DNA of 37,932 bases from Candidatus Staskawiczbacteria bacterium RIFCSPHIGHO2_02_FULL_43_16 (GTDB taxonomy: Bacteria > Patescibacteriota > Minisyncoccia > Minisyncoccales > Staskawiczbacteraceae). Position 1 is the first letter of the stretch. Each line of letters starts with the position of its first letter. The stretch covers positions 16,113-54,044 of the forward strand of contig MHOU01000012.1 in the NCBI GenBank assembly GCA_001821935.1, given 5' to 3'. Below, one piece after another: positions 24,965 to 33,887 of the stretch. The translations under genes were made by a program, and so were the position numbers. The notes under the pieces were generated by a model. That model was not told where the DNA came from, did no database searches, and saw only the letters and a list, made by a program, of their open reading frames with translations.

Positions 24965-25998
24965 CAAAAACCCCGCCGGTAACCGTAGTGGTTACCACAT
25001 ACAACAACGAAAAAACCATTGGCGAAACTTTAAAGTCGGTTCTGGCGCAAACCTACCCTAATTTTGAAGTGTTAGTCTCTGACAATGGCTCTGTTGATAA
25101 AACGCTAGAAATAGTGAGCTCCTTTAAAGACCCCCGGATTACAGTACGCCACAACATCAAAAAAATAAAATCAGACAAGTGGTATATCGGCGGCTACGAC
25201 AACTACAATGGCTGTTTGGAATCCGGATTAATACGCGGAGAATTGGTGGCCTTTTACCATTCAGACGATGTGTATGAAAAAGATATCGTCAAAAAAGAAG
25301 TGGAATTTTTAATGAGAAACCCTGAGGCCGGAGCCGTATTTGCTATGGGAAAAATTATCAACAAAGACGGCCGGGTTACCGGACAACACCGGGTATCTGG
25401 AAGATTGTCAGCAAAAAGCACCTACGGCCTCCAAGACATGGTTGAAGACCTGCTCATGGACGGAAATCTGTGCCTGCTCACTCCTACCTTTATGGCCAGA
25501 ACTAATATATTTGAAACCACGGGATTGTTCGTAGAAGAAAATTTTGAAACTTCAGCCGATGTTCAAATGTGGCTGCGCATCCTGCAGCACTACCGAATTG
25601 GCATTGTCAACGAAAACCTAATTTTACGCCGAGTGGGAGGCGTAAGCACAACCTACAATACTCTACGTACTAAACCGTCTGACCATTTTACGGTCATGGA
25701 CGATTTTCTGGCAAAAAAGCCAGCCGGACTATCTATTACAAAAAAAATGTTACGCCAGTACTGCTACCAAAAAACCTTTGACCGGATTTTATGCGCCTTT
25801 CATTTTTCAATCCAGGGGAACATTCCAAAAGCAAAAGACATTATCAACACCTCTTTTTCTCAATACTATTTTTTGGCGCTTTTTGAAAACATGAAACTGT
25901 TGCGCTTAAAAATGCTGGCCTTGCACGTAGCACTCTTTTTTGGCATTAACTTGGGGCTAGGCAAGCCCCTGGGAAAAATGCTCTATAAACTTAGGTAG
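24961..25998 (+). CDS. GT2-family glycosyltransferase
   Basis: A 345 aa GT-A enzyme: [42 protein letters not shown], the acidic metal motif in [13 protein letters not shown], and a later [13 protein letters not shown] segment. The C-terminus contains a hydrophobic stretch ([17 protein letters not shown]) that may associate with the membrane. It is the last gene of the plus-strand cluster and overlaps the convergent fcl by 8 nt, with no terminator between. Its partner upstream is the fucosyltransferase (4-nt overlap). Sugar specificity is unknown. Confidence 0.88.
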   Translation: MTKTPPVTVVVTTYNNEKTIGETLKSVLAQTYPNFEVLVSDNGSVDKTLEIVSSFKDPRITVRHNIKKIKSDKWYIGGYDNYNGCLESGLIRGELVAFYHSDDVYEKDIVKKEVEFLMRNPEAGAVFAMGKIINKDGRVTGQHRVSGRLSAKSTYGLQDMVEDLLMDGNLCLLTPTFMARTNIFETTGLFVEENFETSADVQMWLRILQHYRIGIVNENLILRRVGGVSTTYNTLRTKPSDHFTVMDDFLAKKPAGLSITKKMLRQYCYQKTFDRILCAFHFSIQGNIPKAKDIINTSFSQYYFLALFENMKLLRLKMLALHVALFFGINLGLGKPLGKMLYKLR

Positions 25999-26929
25999 TT
26001 TCTATATACCAGGCAATAGTTTTTTTGAGGCCTTCAGTAAAGTCAGTTTCCGCCACAAAACTAAACTCTTGTTTGGCGCGGGTAACATCCAAACTGCGGC
26101 GCGGCTGGCCGTCTGGCTTTACGCTGTCCCACCGGATCTCTCCTTTAAAATCCATCAACTTACAGATTAATTCTGCCAAATCTTTAATAGAAATTTCCAG
26201 GTTTGTCCCTAAATTTACCGGTTCTGATTTGTCATATTTTTCTGTGGCTAACAAAATGCCTTCAGCCACATCTTCAACGTATAAAAATCCTCGGGTGGCT
26301 TTGCCCGTGCCCCACACCTCAATATGGTCTTTTCCATCACGCTTAGCCTCGTAGACTTTTTTAATCAAGGCCGCCACCACATGGGAAGATTTCAGGTCAA
26401 AATTATCTCCTGGCCCGTATAAATTCAGGGGCAGCAAAAAAATAGAATTAAAGCCATACTGCTGGCGATAGGCCTGGCTTTGCGTAAGCAACATTTTTTT
26501 GGCCAAGCCGTACGCGGCATTGGTTTCTTCCGGATACCCGTTCCATAAATCTTCTTCACGAAACGGCACAGGAGTATGTTTGGGATAAGCGCATACCGTG
26601 CCAATGGCCACAAATTTTTTAACCCCCGCCTGGCGGGCTGCTTCCATTAACTGCACCCCCATCATGATATTGTCATAAAAAAGTTCACCGGGCTTTTCTT
26701 GATTGAATCCAATCCCCCCAACTTTAGCCGCCAAATGGATTACTATATCTTGCCCCGCAACGGCTTTAACGCAGTTTTCCCATTTGGTTAAATCCAAATC
26801 TTGAGCTGTAGGTAAAAAAAGATGCTCCTTTGGAACATTTCTTTTTTCAAGCAAATTGGCAACCAAGTGCTTGCCCAAAAATCCATCCGCGCCGGTAACT
26901 AATATTTTTTTGTCTTTAAGATTAATCAT
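25991..26929 (-). CDS. fcl: GDP-L-fucose synthase
   Basis: Epimerises and reduces GDP-4-keto-6-deoxymannose to GDP-L-fucose using NADPH. I use the ATG at 26929 (312 aa), which overlaps the gmd stop by 8 nt; the track start adds 15 unlikely residues. Motifs: [29 protein letters not shown], the active-site [14 protein letters not shown], an intact [25 protein letters not shown] and [14 protein letters not shown]. These are diagnostic for WcaG/Fcl among SDRs. With gmd it forms a two-gene fucose unit that can feed the GT10 enzyme. Confidence 0.95.
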   Translation of the reverse strand: MINLKDKKILVTGADGFLGKHLVANLLEKRNVPKEHLFLPTAQDLDLTKWENCVKAVAGQDIVIHLAAKVGGIGFNQEKPGELFYDNIMMGVQLMEAARQAGVKKFVAIGTVCAYPKHTPVPFREEDLWNGYPEETNAAYGLAKKMLLTQSQAYRQQYGFNSIFLLPLNLYGPGDNFDLKSSHVVAALIKKVYEAKRDGKDHIEVWGTGKATRGFLYVEDVAEGILLATEKYDKSEPVNLGTNLEISIKDLAELICKLMDFKGEIRWDSVKPDGQPRRSLDVTRAKQEFSFVAETDFTEGLKKTIAWYIETT

Positions 26930-27983
26930 TAACCCACCATTTATTTGAAAACCGTTCTTTAATAATAGTATCACCTTTGCCGGGCGCCTGCAAATTTAAT
27001 TGTTTTATCACTTGGCGCATATCACTGTCCACCATGATTTTGCATAAATCAGAAAATCCGACTCTTGGTTCCCAACCCAGTTTTTCTTTTGCCTTGGCGT
27101 TATCCCCAATCAGTGATTCAACCTCTGCCGGCCGGAAATACCGCGGATCAATTTCCACGTATTGGGTGTAGTCGCCCAAGCCGGCGTAGGCAAATGTTTC
27201 TTGCAAAAATTCCTTGACCGAATGGGATTGTCCCGTAGCAATAATATAATCATCGGGCTTTTCTTGTTGGAGCATTAACCACATGGCCTCCACGTATTCT
27301 GGGGCAAATCCCCAATCGCGCCTGGCATCTAAGTTCCCCAAATAGATTTTTTTATCCAACCCAGCTTTAATGCGGGCAATGCCCCGAGTGATTTTCCGGG
27401 TGACGAATGTTTCTCCCCGGCGCGGTGATTCATGGTTGAAAAGCACCCCATTGCAGGCGAACATCCCATAAGCCTCCCGATACAATCGAGTTATGTCATA
27501 AGAAAAAACCTTGGCCACTGCATAGGGGCTACGGGGGTGGAATGGCGAAGAATCACTTTGCGGAGGCGGTGTCGATCCGAACATTTCTGAACTTCCCGCA
27601 TTATAAAACTTTATGGGCAAGCCGGAGTTCCGAATTGCCTCCAAAAGCCGCAAAGTTCCCATAGCCACAGTATTGGCGGTGTATTCTGGCATATCAAAAC
27701 TGACCCGCACATGAGACTGCGCCCCCAAGTGATAAACTTCATCTGGCTTAATTTTATTGATCAATCTCTCAATATTACTGCCATCCGTTAAATCCCCGTA
27801 GTGCAAAAAAAGCTTTACCCCATTAACATGGGGATCTTGATACAAATGATCTATTCGAGAGGTATTAAACGTGCTGGCGCGGCGGATAACCCCATGCACC
27901 TCATAATCTTTAGACAACAAAAGCTCGGCCAAATATGAGCCGTCCTGCCCCGTTATTCCGGTAATAAACGCCTTCTTTACCAT
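26922..27983 (-). CDS. gmd: GDP-mannose 4,6-dehydratase
   Basis: Converts GDP-D-mannose to GDP-4-keto-6-deoxymannose. The 353 aa product has [38 protein letters not shown], the SSEMFG active-site segment, [15 protein letters not shown] with intact Yxxx[19 protein letters not shown] and [19 protein letters not shown], all hallmark Gmd sequences. Its product is the branch point for GDP-L-fucose (fcl, next gene) and GDP-perosamine (candidate synthase at 31.4-32.5 kb). A perfect TATAAT ends 6 nt before the ATG, predicting a leaderless mRNA. Confidence 0.97.
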   Translation of the reverse strand: MVKKAFITGITGQDGSYLAELLLSKDYEVHGVIRRASTFNTSRIDHLYQDPHVNGVKLFLHYGDLTDGSNIERLINKIKPDEVYHLGAQSHVRVSFDMPEYTANTVAMGTLRLLEAIRNSGLPIKFYNAGSSEMFGSTPPPQSDSSPFHPRSPYAVAKVFSYDITRLYREAYGMFACNGVLFNHESPRRGETFVTRKITRGIARIKAGLDKKIYLGNLDARRDWGFAPEYVEAMWLMLQQEKPDDYIIATGQSHSVKEFLQETFAYAGLGDYTQYVEIDPRYFRPAEVESLIGDNAKAKEKLGWEPRVGFSDLCKIMVDSDMRQVIKQLNLQAPGKGDTIIKERFSNKWWVND

Positions 27984-27989
27984 AATGGG

Positions 27990-27995
27990 ATTATA
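27990..27995 (-). promoter_or_regulatory. Perfect -10 (TATAAT) of gmd-fcl, leaderless
   Basis: TATAAT on the minus strand ends 6 nt before the gmd ATG. No good -35 lies at 16-18 nt. It sits between the acyltransferase stop and gmd, so gmd-fcl can be transcribed separately. Confidence 0.5.
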
Positions 27996-28017
27996 CTACC
28001 TCAAGTCACCACTTTTT

Positions 28018-29049
28018 TCAAGGCACCGGGACCGGCCGGTGGCGGAAACGGTCAATAGGGTCGCCAATGAATTTTAGTAAAAGATATGAAAAGGCTACAG
28101 TTAATACGGCTGTTACCAACCCTAAATTTTGGGGGGCAATATGAAAAACGGGCATAACCGCCGCCTTGGCGATTGCCAAAACAAAAATGTGGCAAATATA
28201 CACGGGGTAAGAAAAGTCCCCGATACGCCGAACGACAGCGCTGTTTCTGGTAAGTTCAAAAACGAATGGCAGGGCGACAATCAACAAAACGTAATATGCC
28301 CATTGTTTAAAATATTCACCCGGAATGTATTGATAAAATAGCGTTGCCGCGATAACTGCCACAAAGGCAAGGTAAGATACTTTTTTAAAAAGCAGCCCAT
28401 AAAGATTGAAGATTTGGTAAAGCCGAAAGGTTAAGACCCCCGCGAGGAAAAATGCCAGTTCGGCAGGGAAGAATCGGTAAGTCCATGGATCATAATCAAA
28501 ACCGGCACGCCAAAGCGCCAAGCGCAAACCAAAACTCGCGACAATCAATAGAAGCAACACCCAGGTTTTTCGTTTTACAAAAAACGGGGCAAGAAGATAA
28601 AACACCATTTCCAAGGACAGCGCCCAACCCTGGGGGACCAGCAGAAAATTGGTGTGCCCGGTGAATACCAAAATGTCTTGTCCGAATAGTATAATATGAG
28701 CTAAGACCAAGTAAATGATAAGCCAAATACCCAAGGGCTCATGCGGGCCGAACCAGGGAAGGTTGAATTTTCCGGGCAAAAAAAACTGAACCGTAATCAA
28801 AATAACCAATGTGGCGGCCAGCACCGCCCAATATATCGGATAAATACGCAAAATTCGGTTCCTCAAAAAAAGTTGATATCCTTGCCATCCGCTCTGGTAT
28901 TTTTCTGAAAGAATCAGCGCCATGTAAAAACCGGAAATAATAAAAAAACTCTCCACGGCCACCCGGCCGCCAACAAGCGATAAGCCGAAAATCGGAGTTG
29001 AATGGTTTATGACTACCGACAGCGCTAATAAGAAGCGTAATATGCCCAT
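28018..29049 (-). CDS. Acyltransferase family 3 (membrane O-acyltransferase)
   Basis: A 343 aa polytopic protein that likely O-acetylates the surface glycan. Family features: RFLLALSVVINHSTPIFG with the catalytic histidine near residue 16, then VAVESFFIISGFYMALIL, an RILRIYPIYW arginine motif near residue 69, VPQGWALSLEMVFYLLAPFF, and about ten hydrophobic helices. There is no C-terminal SGNH domain. It heads the minus-strand run gmd-fcl but gmd has its own -10. The start codon is 8 nt after a -10 with a well-spaced -35. Confidence 0.88.
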   Translation of the reverse strand: MGILRFLLALSVVINHSTPIFGLSLVGGRVAVESFFIISGFYMALILSEKYQSGWQGYQLFLRNRILRIYPIYWAVLAATLVILITVQFFLPGKFNLPWFGPHEPLGIWLIIYLVLAHIILFGQDILVFTGHTNFLLVPQGWALSLEMVFYLLAPFFVKRKTWVLLLLIVASFGLRLALWRAGFDYDPWTYRFFPAELAFFLAGVLTFRLYQIFNLYGLLFKKVSYLAFVAVIAATLFYQYIPGEYFKQWAYYVLLIVALPFVFELTRNSAVVRRIGDFSYPVYICHIFVLAIAKAAVMPVFHIAPQNLGLVTAVLTVAFSYLLLKFIGDPIDRFRHRPVPVP

Positions 29050-29057
29050 AATGATTC

Positions 29058-29086
29058 ACTTTAGCAATAGTGGATTTTTTGTTCAA
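29058..29086 (-). promoter_or_regulatory. Promoter of the acyltransferase gene, leaderless
   Basis: Minus strand TTGAAC (29081-29086), exactly 17 nt, then TAAAGT (29058-29063). The -10 ends 8 nt before the ATG. The -35 is identical to that of the 19019 operon. Confidence 0.5.
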
Positions 29087-29093
29087 CCTAAAT

Positions 29094-29122
29094 TTGACAA
29101 ATAATTATAAAAATAGTATCAT
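29094..29122 (+). promoter_or_regulatory. Strong sigma70 promoter of the TIM-barrel gene
   Basis: A perfect TTGACA, a 17-nt spacer, then TATCAT (5/6). It predicts a 5' leader of about 43 nt with AGAGGTG before the TTG start. It is the best-matching promoter in the window. Confidence 0.7.
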
Positions 29123-29171
29123 TTTTATAGTGTAGGAATTTTTGCGAGCTCCATTCTAAAAGAGGTGTCCT

Positions 29172-30170
29172 TTGAAAAACCAAGTGTTTGTTCCGACCGT
29201 GGCCAAGTTTCCCAACGACATTTTGGGAAGCTGGCGCATCCAGGAACCGTTTGTGCAAGCGAGCTACCAACGCGGGCTGATGCTCGTGGAACTTGGCGGT
29301 ATCAAGGCCGTTACCGATGAAGCCGGTATCCAGATCAAAAACCTGGAAACGCTCAAAGACGAATACGGCGACACGCCAATTGTTACCATGCTCTCCAACA
29401 CTCCGTTTGAAGAAATGGACTGGCTTCATAACGCCGCGCTTGCTGCCAACCATGTCAGGTGTGGTATCCATTTTGCGGCCGTGATTCCTATCGGCGGTCG
29501 CAAGATTGTCACCTTCCACCTCAATTCGCTGGTAACGGAAGAAACATTCCTTTCCAAATCCGCCGAAGATTGGCGAGAATTGTTCGACTTTAGAATTGCT
29601 CCAATGCTTAAAGATGTCGCCCAATACGCGGCAAGTAACGGAGTAGAATTGAAAGTTGAAACGGTTCCCGTTCCTGAATACGGGGATTGGACTCAAGAAA
29701 ATGACTTGTCGTATCTTGGCAAGAAAGTGCGCCACCTGCGTAACCCCTTTTACCTGACCACTTACTGGGGTTTCCAACAACTGCGCCGGCTGGGCCTGGG
29801 CATCTGCCTGGACCTGTGCCACAACCGCACTATTTACCGAGCAGCAGGCCAGCTCGAAAGCCATGGCATCATCTTTGATGATGACAAATACATGTTGTCG
29901 TCTCCCAGCCATGACCTCATGACCGATGTCTTGGGACTCTTACCCACCGATCTGGTGCACTTAAACGACGGGCTGGGAGACTTTACCCAACAAGGCGATG
30001 TTTTCAAAGAAGGTGTTCCCCTTGGACAAGGAGATATTGAAGATCTTCGGGAAATCATCAACCACCTCAACCACAGGAAGATTCCTTTCGTCATTGAAGT
30101 GGATGAGGGCGGCGACTTCAAAAACCGCCCCGGAACCAAAGCTTCAATTGAGTATCTTTTGAAGCAATAA
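29172..30170 (+). CDS. Sugar phosphate isomerase/epimerase-like TIM-barrel protein
   Basis: A 332 aa protein of the xylose-isomerase-like/AP endonuclease 2 TIM-barrel group. Candidate metal ligands are the glutamate in KVETVPVPEYG, the aspartate and histidine in GICLDLCHNR, the histidine and aspartate in DLVHLNDG, and the glutamate in FVIEVDEGGD, placed at successive strand ends as in that fold. The start is TTG at 29172 with an AGAGGTG site 4-5 nt upstream. It is a free-standing unit with a strong promoter and a strong terminator, divergent from the acyltransferase. The substrate is unknown; a keto/aldo sugar or polyol epimerisation is plausible. Base composition looks more balanced than in neighbours. 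Confidence 0.8.
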   Translation: MKNQVFVPTVAKFPNDILGSWRIQEPFVQASYQRGLMLVELGGIKAVTDEAGIQIKNLETLKDEYGDTPIVTMLSNTPFEEMDWLHNAALAANHVRCGIHFAAVIPIGGRKIVTFHLNSLVTEETFLSKSAEDWRELFDFRIAPMLKDVAQYAASNGVELKVETVPVPEYGDWTQENDLSYLGKKVRHLRNPFYLTTYWGFQQLRRLGLGICLDLCHNRTIYRAAGQLESHGIIFDDDKYMLSSPSHDLMTDVLGLLPTDLVHLNDGLGDFTQQGDVFKEGVPLGQGDIEDLREIINHLNHRKIPFVIEVDEGGDFKNRPGTKASIEYLLKQ

Positions 30171-30179
30171 CAACAAACA

Positions 30180-30211
30180 CGGCGAAAGGATTACCCTTTC
30201 GCCGCTTTTTT
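30180..30211. terminator. Intrinsic terminator shared by convergent genes
   Basis: CGGCGAAAGG and CCTTTCGCCG form a perfect 10-bp stem with a 5-nt loop, followed on the plus strand by CTTTTTTA. It starts 9 nt after the TIM-barrel stop. The stop and last codons of the convergent GT4 gene lie inside the hairpin. Confidence 0.9.
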
Positions 30212-31405
30212 ATATGAATCTACAAAATTTACAATCTTTTTTTGCCATTGCAGACTCCCCATTTGCTTTGCGCTATTTTGAATATTTTCTTGGCGCAGCT
30301 TTTCATCGGTTACCATAGCATTAATTTTTTCAGCCATATCTTCGGGTTTGTGCGGATCGAAAATAAATCGCGCGTCACCCCCAATCTGTTCTGGCAACAC
30401 AGTGGCACTTGAACAAACTACGGGCGCCCCGAGAGCCATCGCTTCTATTAGCGGGATGCTTTCGGCTTCATATAGCGTGGGAATAATCACCGCGGCTGAT
30501 TTTTTCAGTAGAATTTTCAAATCCGTTTCGGGGATAAATCCTGTCCAAATGACAAACTTTTCCAATCCTAATTTTTTAATTTCCGTTTCAATCACCGGAT
30601 AAAAATCATTCTTTGAGCCGGTGCACACCAGAGTAATTTTCCGCCCATAAGTTTTGTGCAGCAATTCCAACGCCCGCACCAAATTAATATGGTTTTTGTG
30701 CTTCCAGGTTACCGATGGATAAATCAAGTACTCTCCAAAAATGCCATATTTTTTCTGGATAGCAGGAAACTCCGCCGTATCAATGGCTGATTCATTATCA
30801 TACCCCAAACCGCAAATGTCTATTTTTTCAGGCGTAATGCCGTAAAATTTCACGATATCTTCTTTAATATGCATAAACGAGGCCATAATGCGGGTGGCAA
30901 GTTCGGCCGATTTTTTCCCATAAATATCGCGTTTTTTTATATCTTCTTTCGTAAAAAATTCAGGGAAAATCTTGTGCTGTAAATCGTGTAGCGATATGAC
31001 GGTGGGAATGTTAAAATCATACCTGTCTAACGCTTGGTATGGGAAATGGATTACATCCACACTTTTTTCAATACATCTTTTGTAATCTCCCGCCGTATGC
31101 AAAAGCCATGGGTAAAACTTGGTTTTTAACAGCCAATCCCACACCGCAGAAAGCAATGAGCTTTGGCGGATGTATTTGTTGGTCACAAAAAACCGCAGAT
31201 ACTTGCACCGTCTTGATAAAACTACCAAAGAAACTTTTGAGCTCTCATACACTTCAAACAGCTTTTTATTATCCGCAGAACAAAATACTTTTACCTCAAC
31301 ATCACTATAGTTACCTAAAGCGTAAATCAGCTGCTGGGCATACTGCTGTACGCCGCCGGACTTGCCTTCCGGCATAAAATAGACAAAAATTCCCACGCGC
31401 ATCAT
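30191..31405 (-). CDS. GT4-family glycosyltransferase
   Basis: A 404 aa GT-B transferase, last gene of the sulfation operon. N-terminal FMPEGKSGGVQQYAQQLIYAL is the acceptor-side glycine-rich loop; VISLHDLQHKIFPEFF, YPSVTWKHKNHINLVRALELL and the E-x7-E motif EAESIPLIEAMALGAPVVCSS identify the GT4 mannosyltransferase-like group. Two ATGs in tandem (31405 and 31402) are possible starts; the upstream aminotransferase stop overlaps them. Its stop lies inside a terminator hairpin shared with the convergent gene. It could transfer perosamine or another locally made sugar; this is inference. Confidence 0.88.
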   Translation of the reverse strand: MMRVGIFVYFMPEGKSGGVQQYAQQLIYALGNYSDVEVKVFCSADNKKLFEVYESSKVSLVVLSRRCKYLRFFVTNKYIRQSSLLSAVWDWLLKTKFYPWLLHTAGDYKRCIEKSVDVIHFPYQALDRYDFNIPTVISLHDLQHKIFPEFFTKEDIKKRDIYGKKSAELATRIMASFMHIKEDIVKFYGITPEKIDICGLGYDNESAIDTAEFPAIQKKYGIFGEYLIYPSVTWKHKNHINLVRALELLHKTYGRKITLVCTGSKNDFYPVIETEIKKLGLEKFVIWTGFIPETDLKILLKKSAAVIIPTLYEAESIPLIEAMALGAPVVCSSATVLPEQIGGDARFIFDPHKPEDMAEKINAMVTDEKLRQENIQNSAKQMGSLQWQKKIVNFVDSYKKAAKG

Positions 31406-32499
31406 AGATTTTTTAGCGTATTACAAATATATCTGATTTCTTTTTCGGTTAATTTGGTACTTGATGGCAATGACAGTCCTTGGTAAGCTGTTTTTTTTGA
31501 AACTTCTAAATATTTGCCGGTAAACTTTTTATAGGGAGGCATATCGGAAATGGGGTAAAAAATCACCCGACTGTCAATGCCTGCTTCTTTTAATTTTTTC
31601 ATAACCGTGTCTCGGCTATAGCCCATCCCCTCTTTTATTAAAATAGAAAACATCCAATAACTATGCTTAGCATACGATTTTTCCACCGGCAAGATAATCC
31701 ATGGAACATCTTTCAATAACTTTTTATAAAGGGCGGCATTTTTTATTTTAATTTTTAAAAATGCTTCCAGACGCTCCAATTGAGCACAACCAAGCGCTGC
31801 CTGCAAATTAGTAATGCGATAGTTATAACCCACCACTTCATGCCAATACTTTTTCTCTTTTCTCATGCCATGGTCGCGCAACAGCAGCATTTTTTTGTTT
31901 ATTTTTTCATCATTGACCAGACACATCCCCCCTTCTCCGGTAGTAATGGTTTTGTTGCCATAAAAACTGAAACAGGAGATATCACCAAAGCCTCCCACTC
32001 TTTTATTTTTATATTTAGCGCCATGGGCTTCGGCCGCATCTTCAATCACTTTCAGTTGATGTTTTTCGGCTATTTTCATAATGGCGCCCATATCGGCCGG
32101 ATGACCGTAGGTGTGCACCACGATAACCGCTTTGGTTTTTTTGGTTATTTTTTCTTCCAGTTTTACCACGTCAATGTTAAGGGTGTCAGACTCAATATCA
32201 ACTAAAACCGGCGTGGCTCCTGTGTACAGCACAGAGTTTACCGTAGCCACAAAAGAAAAATTCGGCACGATCACTTCATCTCCCCTGCCAATATCCAGCG
32301 CCAACAACGCCAAGTGAAGCGCCACCGTGCCATTGGAAACGGAAACACCATGTCTGCGCCCGCAATATTTGGAAAAATCTTTTTCAAACTTTTCCACAAA
32401 GTAACCCAGTGAAGACACCCAGCCGCTGCGCACCGCTTTATTCACATAGAATATTTCTTTGCTACCGATATTGGGCTCAAAAATGGGAATAAACTTCAT
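31402..32499 (-). CDS. Perosamine synthase-like DegT/DnrJ/EryC1 aminotransferase
   Basis: A 365 aa PLP enzyme strongly resembling GDP-perosamine synthases (Per/RfbE): IPIFEPNIGSKEIFYVNKAV, SNGTVALHLALLALDI, VVHTYGHPADM, EDAAEAHGAKYKNKRVGGFGDI, Schiff-base lysine in FSFYGNKTITTGEGG, YWHEVVGYNYRITNLQAALG. Per converts GDP-4-keto-6-deoxymannose, the Gmd product, to GDP-perosamine, and gmd lies about 4 kb away. A UDP-4-keto sugar substrate cannot be excluded. It overlaps the methyltransferase gene by 4 nt and the GT4 gene by 3-4 nt, so it belongs to the six-gene sulfation operon. Confidence 0.87.
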   Translation of the reverse strand: MKFIPIFEPNIGSKEIFYVNKAVRSGWVSSLGYFVEKFEKDFSKYCGRRHGVSVSNGTVALHLALLALDIGRGDEVIVPNFSFVATVNSVLYTGATPVLVDIESDTLNIDVVKLEEKITKKTKAVIVVHTYGHPADMGAIMKIAEKHQLKVIEDAAEAHGAKYKNKRVGGFGDISCFSFYGNKTITTGEGGMCLVNDEKINKKMLLLRDHGMRKEKKYWHEVVGYNYRITNLQAALGCAQLERLEAFLKIKIKNAALYKKLLKDVPWIILPVEKSYAKHSYWMFSILIKEGMGYSRDTVMKKLKEAGIDSRVIFYPISDMPPYKKFTGKYLEVSKKTAYQGLSLPSSTKLTEKEIRYICNTLKNL

Positions 32500-33887
32500 G
32501 ATTTTTTGAAGATGAAAAGTTGTTGGTTAATACGGTTTTTGTTGATGTTTCCTACGATGGCAAGATACGCACCACGTAATGCCATGGGAATCACTTTTTT
32601 ATACATGGGTATATTAGCAAAACCTTTAACGGAAACCACCCGTGAGACAACTGGCAAAAACCCGTACTTACCCATAAATTCCACCAGGTTTTTGGGCGAA
32701 AAAAAGAACGGGTCATGGCTGTTCATGGGCATGGAAACTACTAAGAAAGCGGTGGGATCTATTTTTTGCGATAACGTTTCCATGAAAACATGTTTGTCGT
32801 GGCTATCCAAGTAATACAGGGTTTCCATGAGTAACACCAATCCGTACTTTTTAATATCATGATTTTTAATAAAATAGGCGGCCGGGCTTGCGTAAAAATC
32901 AACATTACCCAAATCCAGATTTTTTGCCCTGGCAATAGCCGTTTGGGAAATATCAACCGCGTCAACCATATAGCCGCTGCTAGACAAATGTTTGGTAAAA
33001 TTGCCCTCGGCGCACCCTAATTCAAGGACGTGATTTTTGGCTAATGGAAGTTTTTCAATAGCTTGAAGGGTAATATGGTAACGAGTTTTTTCCGCTTCGT
33101 CTTTTTCTAAGTTCCACGGGTCTGACTTTTTAAAAAAATCATCAAAGGCGCCCTGGCTTCCGCCTAATAGGGCGTGGTCTTGAGTTGTTGACGCATACCC
33201 CACCGCCACCAAGTCTGTGGTAAAAGCAAATTCATTGGTAAATGCCAACAGGTAGCCGGCCAGCTTCCTGATAATTTTTTTAAAAATATTTTTATCCGGT
33301 TCTTTAAAGATGCCCGTTTTAGCAAAACCGGCCAATTGAAAAAGTTCTTTGACCAGATAATCGGTAAAGGCAATTTCGTGCGTTAAGTCTGAATTAAAAA
33401 TATATAAACCCGACAAGCTTCCCCCGTTGGGAACCTGCATAATAAACCGGCCATTCTTTTTCAATTTTTTACGGATGAGAGTCAGCACCCCCATGATTTC
33501 GCTCTTGGTAAAATGCTCCATGACATCAAAGGCCGTAATAATGTCAAAACTTTCGTCAACGGCAGATTCCAAAAAACTTTGAATCTCCCCGCAAACAACA
33601 TTCTTGACCCCCATTTGTTCTTGGGAAAATTGGACAAACTTCTCGGCCACTTCCACGCCAAAAACATTAGCATACCCCTCGTCTAGGCAGGATTTTAAAA
33701 AAATCCCCCAGCCCGAGCCCAAATCTAAAATGGCAATGTCTTTTTGGGCCGGAAAAAAACGTTTAATAAAAAAATCCCTGTAGCGCCGCGATTTGACGCG
33801 CACAGATTCTTCGCTGGGCTTGGGAAAGGTGGCCACGTCATGTTCAGACCATAGACGGTACATTTCTTTTTTATAATCTGGTATCAT
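32496..33887 (-). CDS. Tandem SAM-dependent methyltransferase (two class I domains)
   Basis: A 463 aa protein with two Rossmann methyltransferase domains. Start: the ATG at 33887 (MIPDYKKEMYRLW) overlaps the sulfotransferase by 17 nt; the track start adds 12 unlikely residues. Domain 1 (about 45-200) has DIAILDLGSGWGIFLKSCL and ITAFDVMEHF. Domain 2 (about 275-430) has HVLELGCAEGNFTKHL and the VDAVDISQTAIARA strand. Both motif I glycines look intact. Glycan O- or N-methylation is likely from context. Domain fusion could allow two methylations, or one domain may be structural. Next to a sulfotransferase it suggests combined methyl and sulfate decoration. Confidence 0.88.
   Translation of the reverse strand: MIPDYKKEMYRLWSEHDVATFPKPSEESVRVKSRRYRDFFIKRFFPAQKDIAILDLGSGWGIFLKSCLDEGYANVFGVEVAEKFVQFSQEQMGVKNVVCGEIQSFLESAVDESFDIITAFDVMEHFTKSEIMGVLTLIRKKLKKNGRFIMQVPNGGSLSGLYIFNSDLTHEIAFTDYLVKELFQLAGFAKTGIFKEPDKNIFKKIIRKLAGYLLAFTNEFAFTTDLVAVGYASTTQDHALLGGSQGAFDDFFKKSDPWNLEKDEAEKTRYHITLQAIEKLPLAKNHVLELGCAEGNFTKHLSSSGYMVDAVDISQTAIARAKNLDLGNVDFYASPAAYFIKNHDIKKYGLVLLMETLYYLDSHDKHVFMETLSQKIDPTAFLVVSMPMNSHDPFFFSPKNLVEFMGKYGFLPVVSRVVSVKGFANIPMYKKVIPMALRGAYLAIVGNINKNRINQQLFIFKKS

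Noticed and set aside
29088-29912. Long minus-strand ORF (274 aa) opposite the TIM-barrel gene
   Set aside because: It is the antisense shadow of a gene with clear family motifs, promoter and terminator; its translation resembles no family I know.
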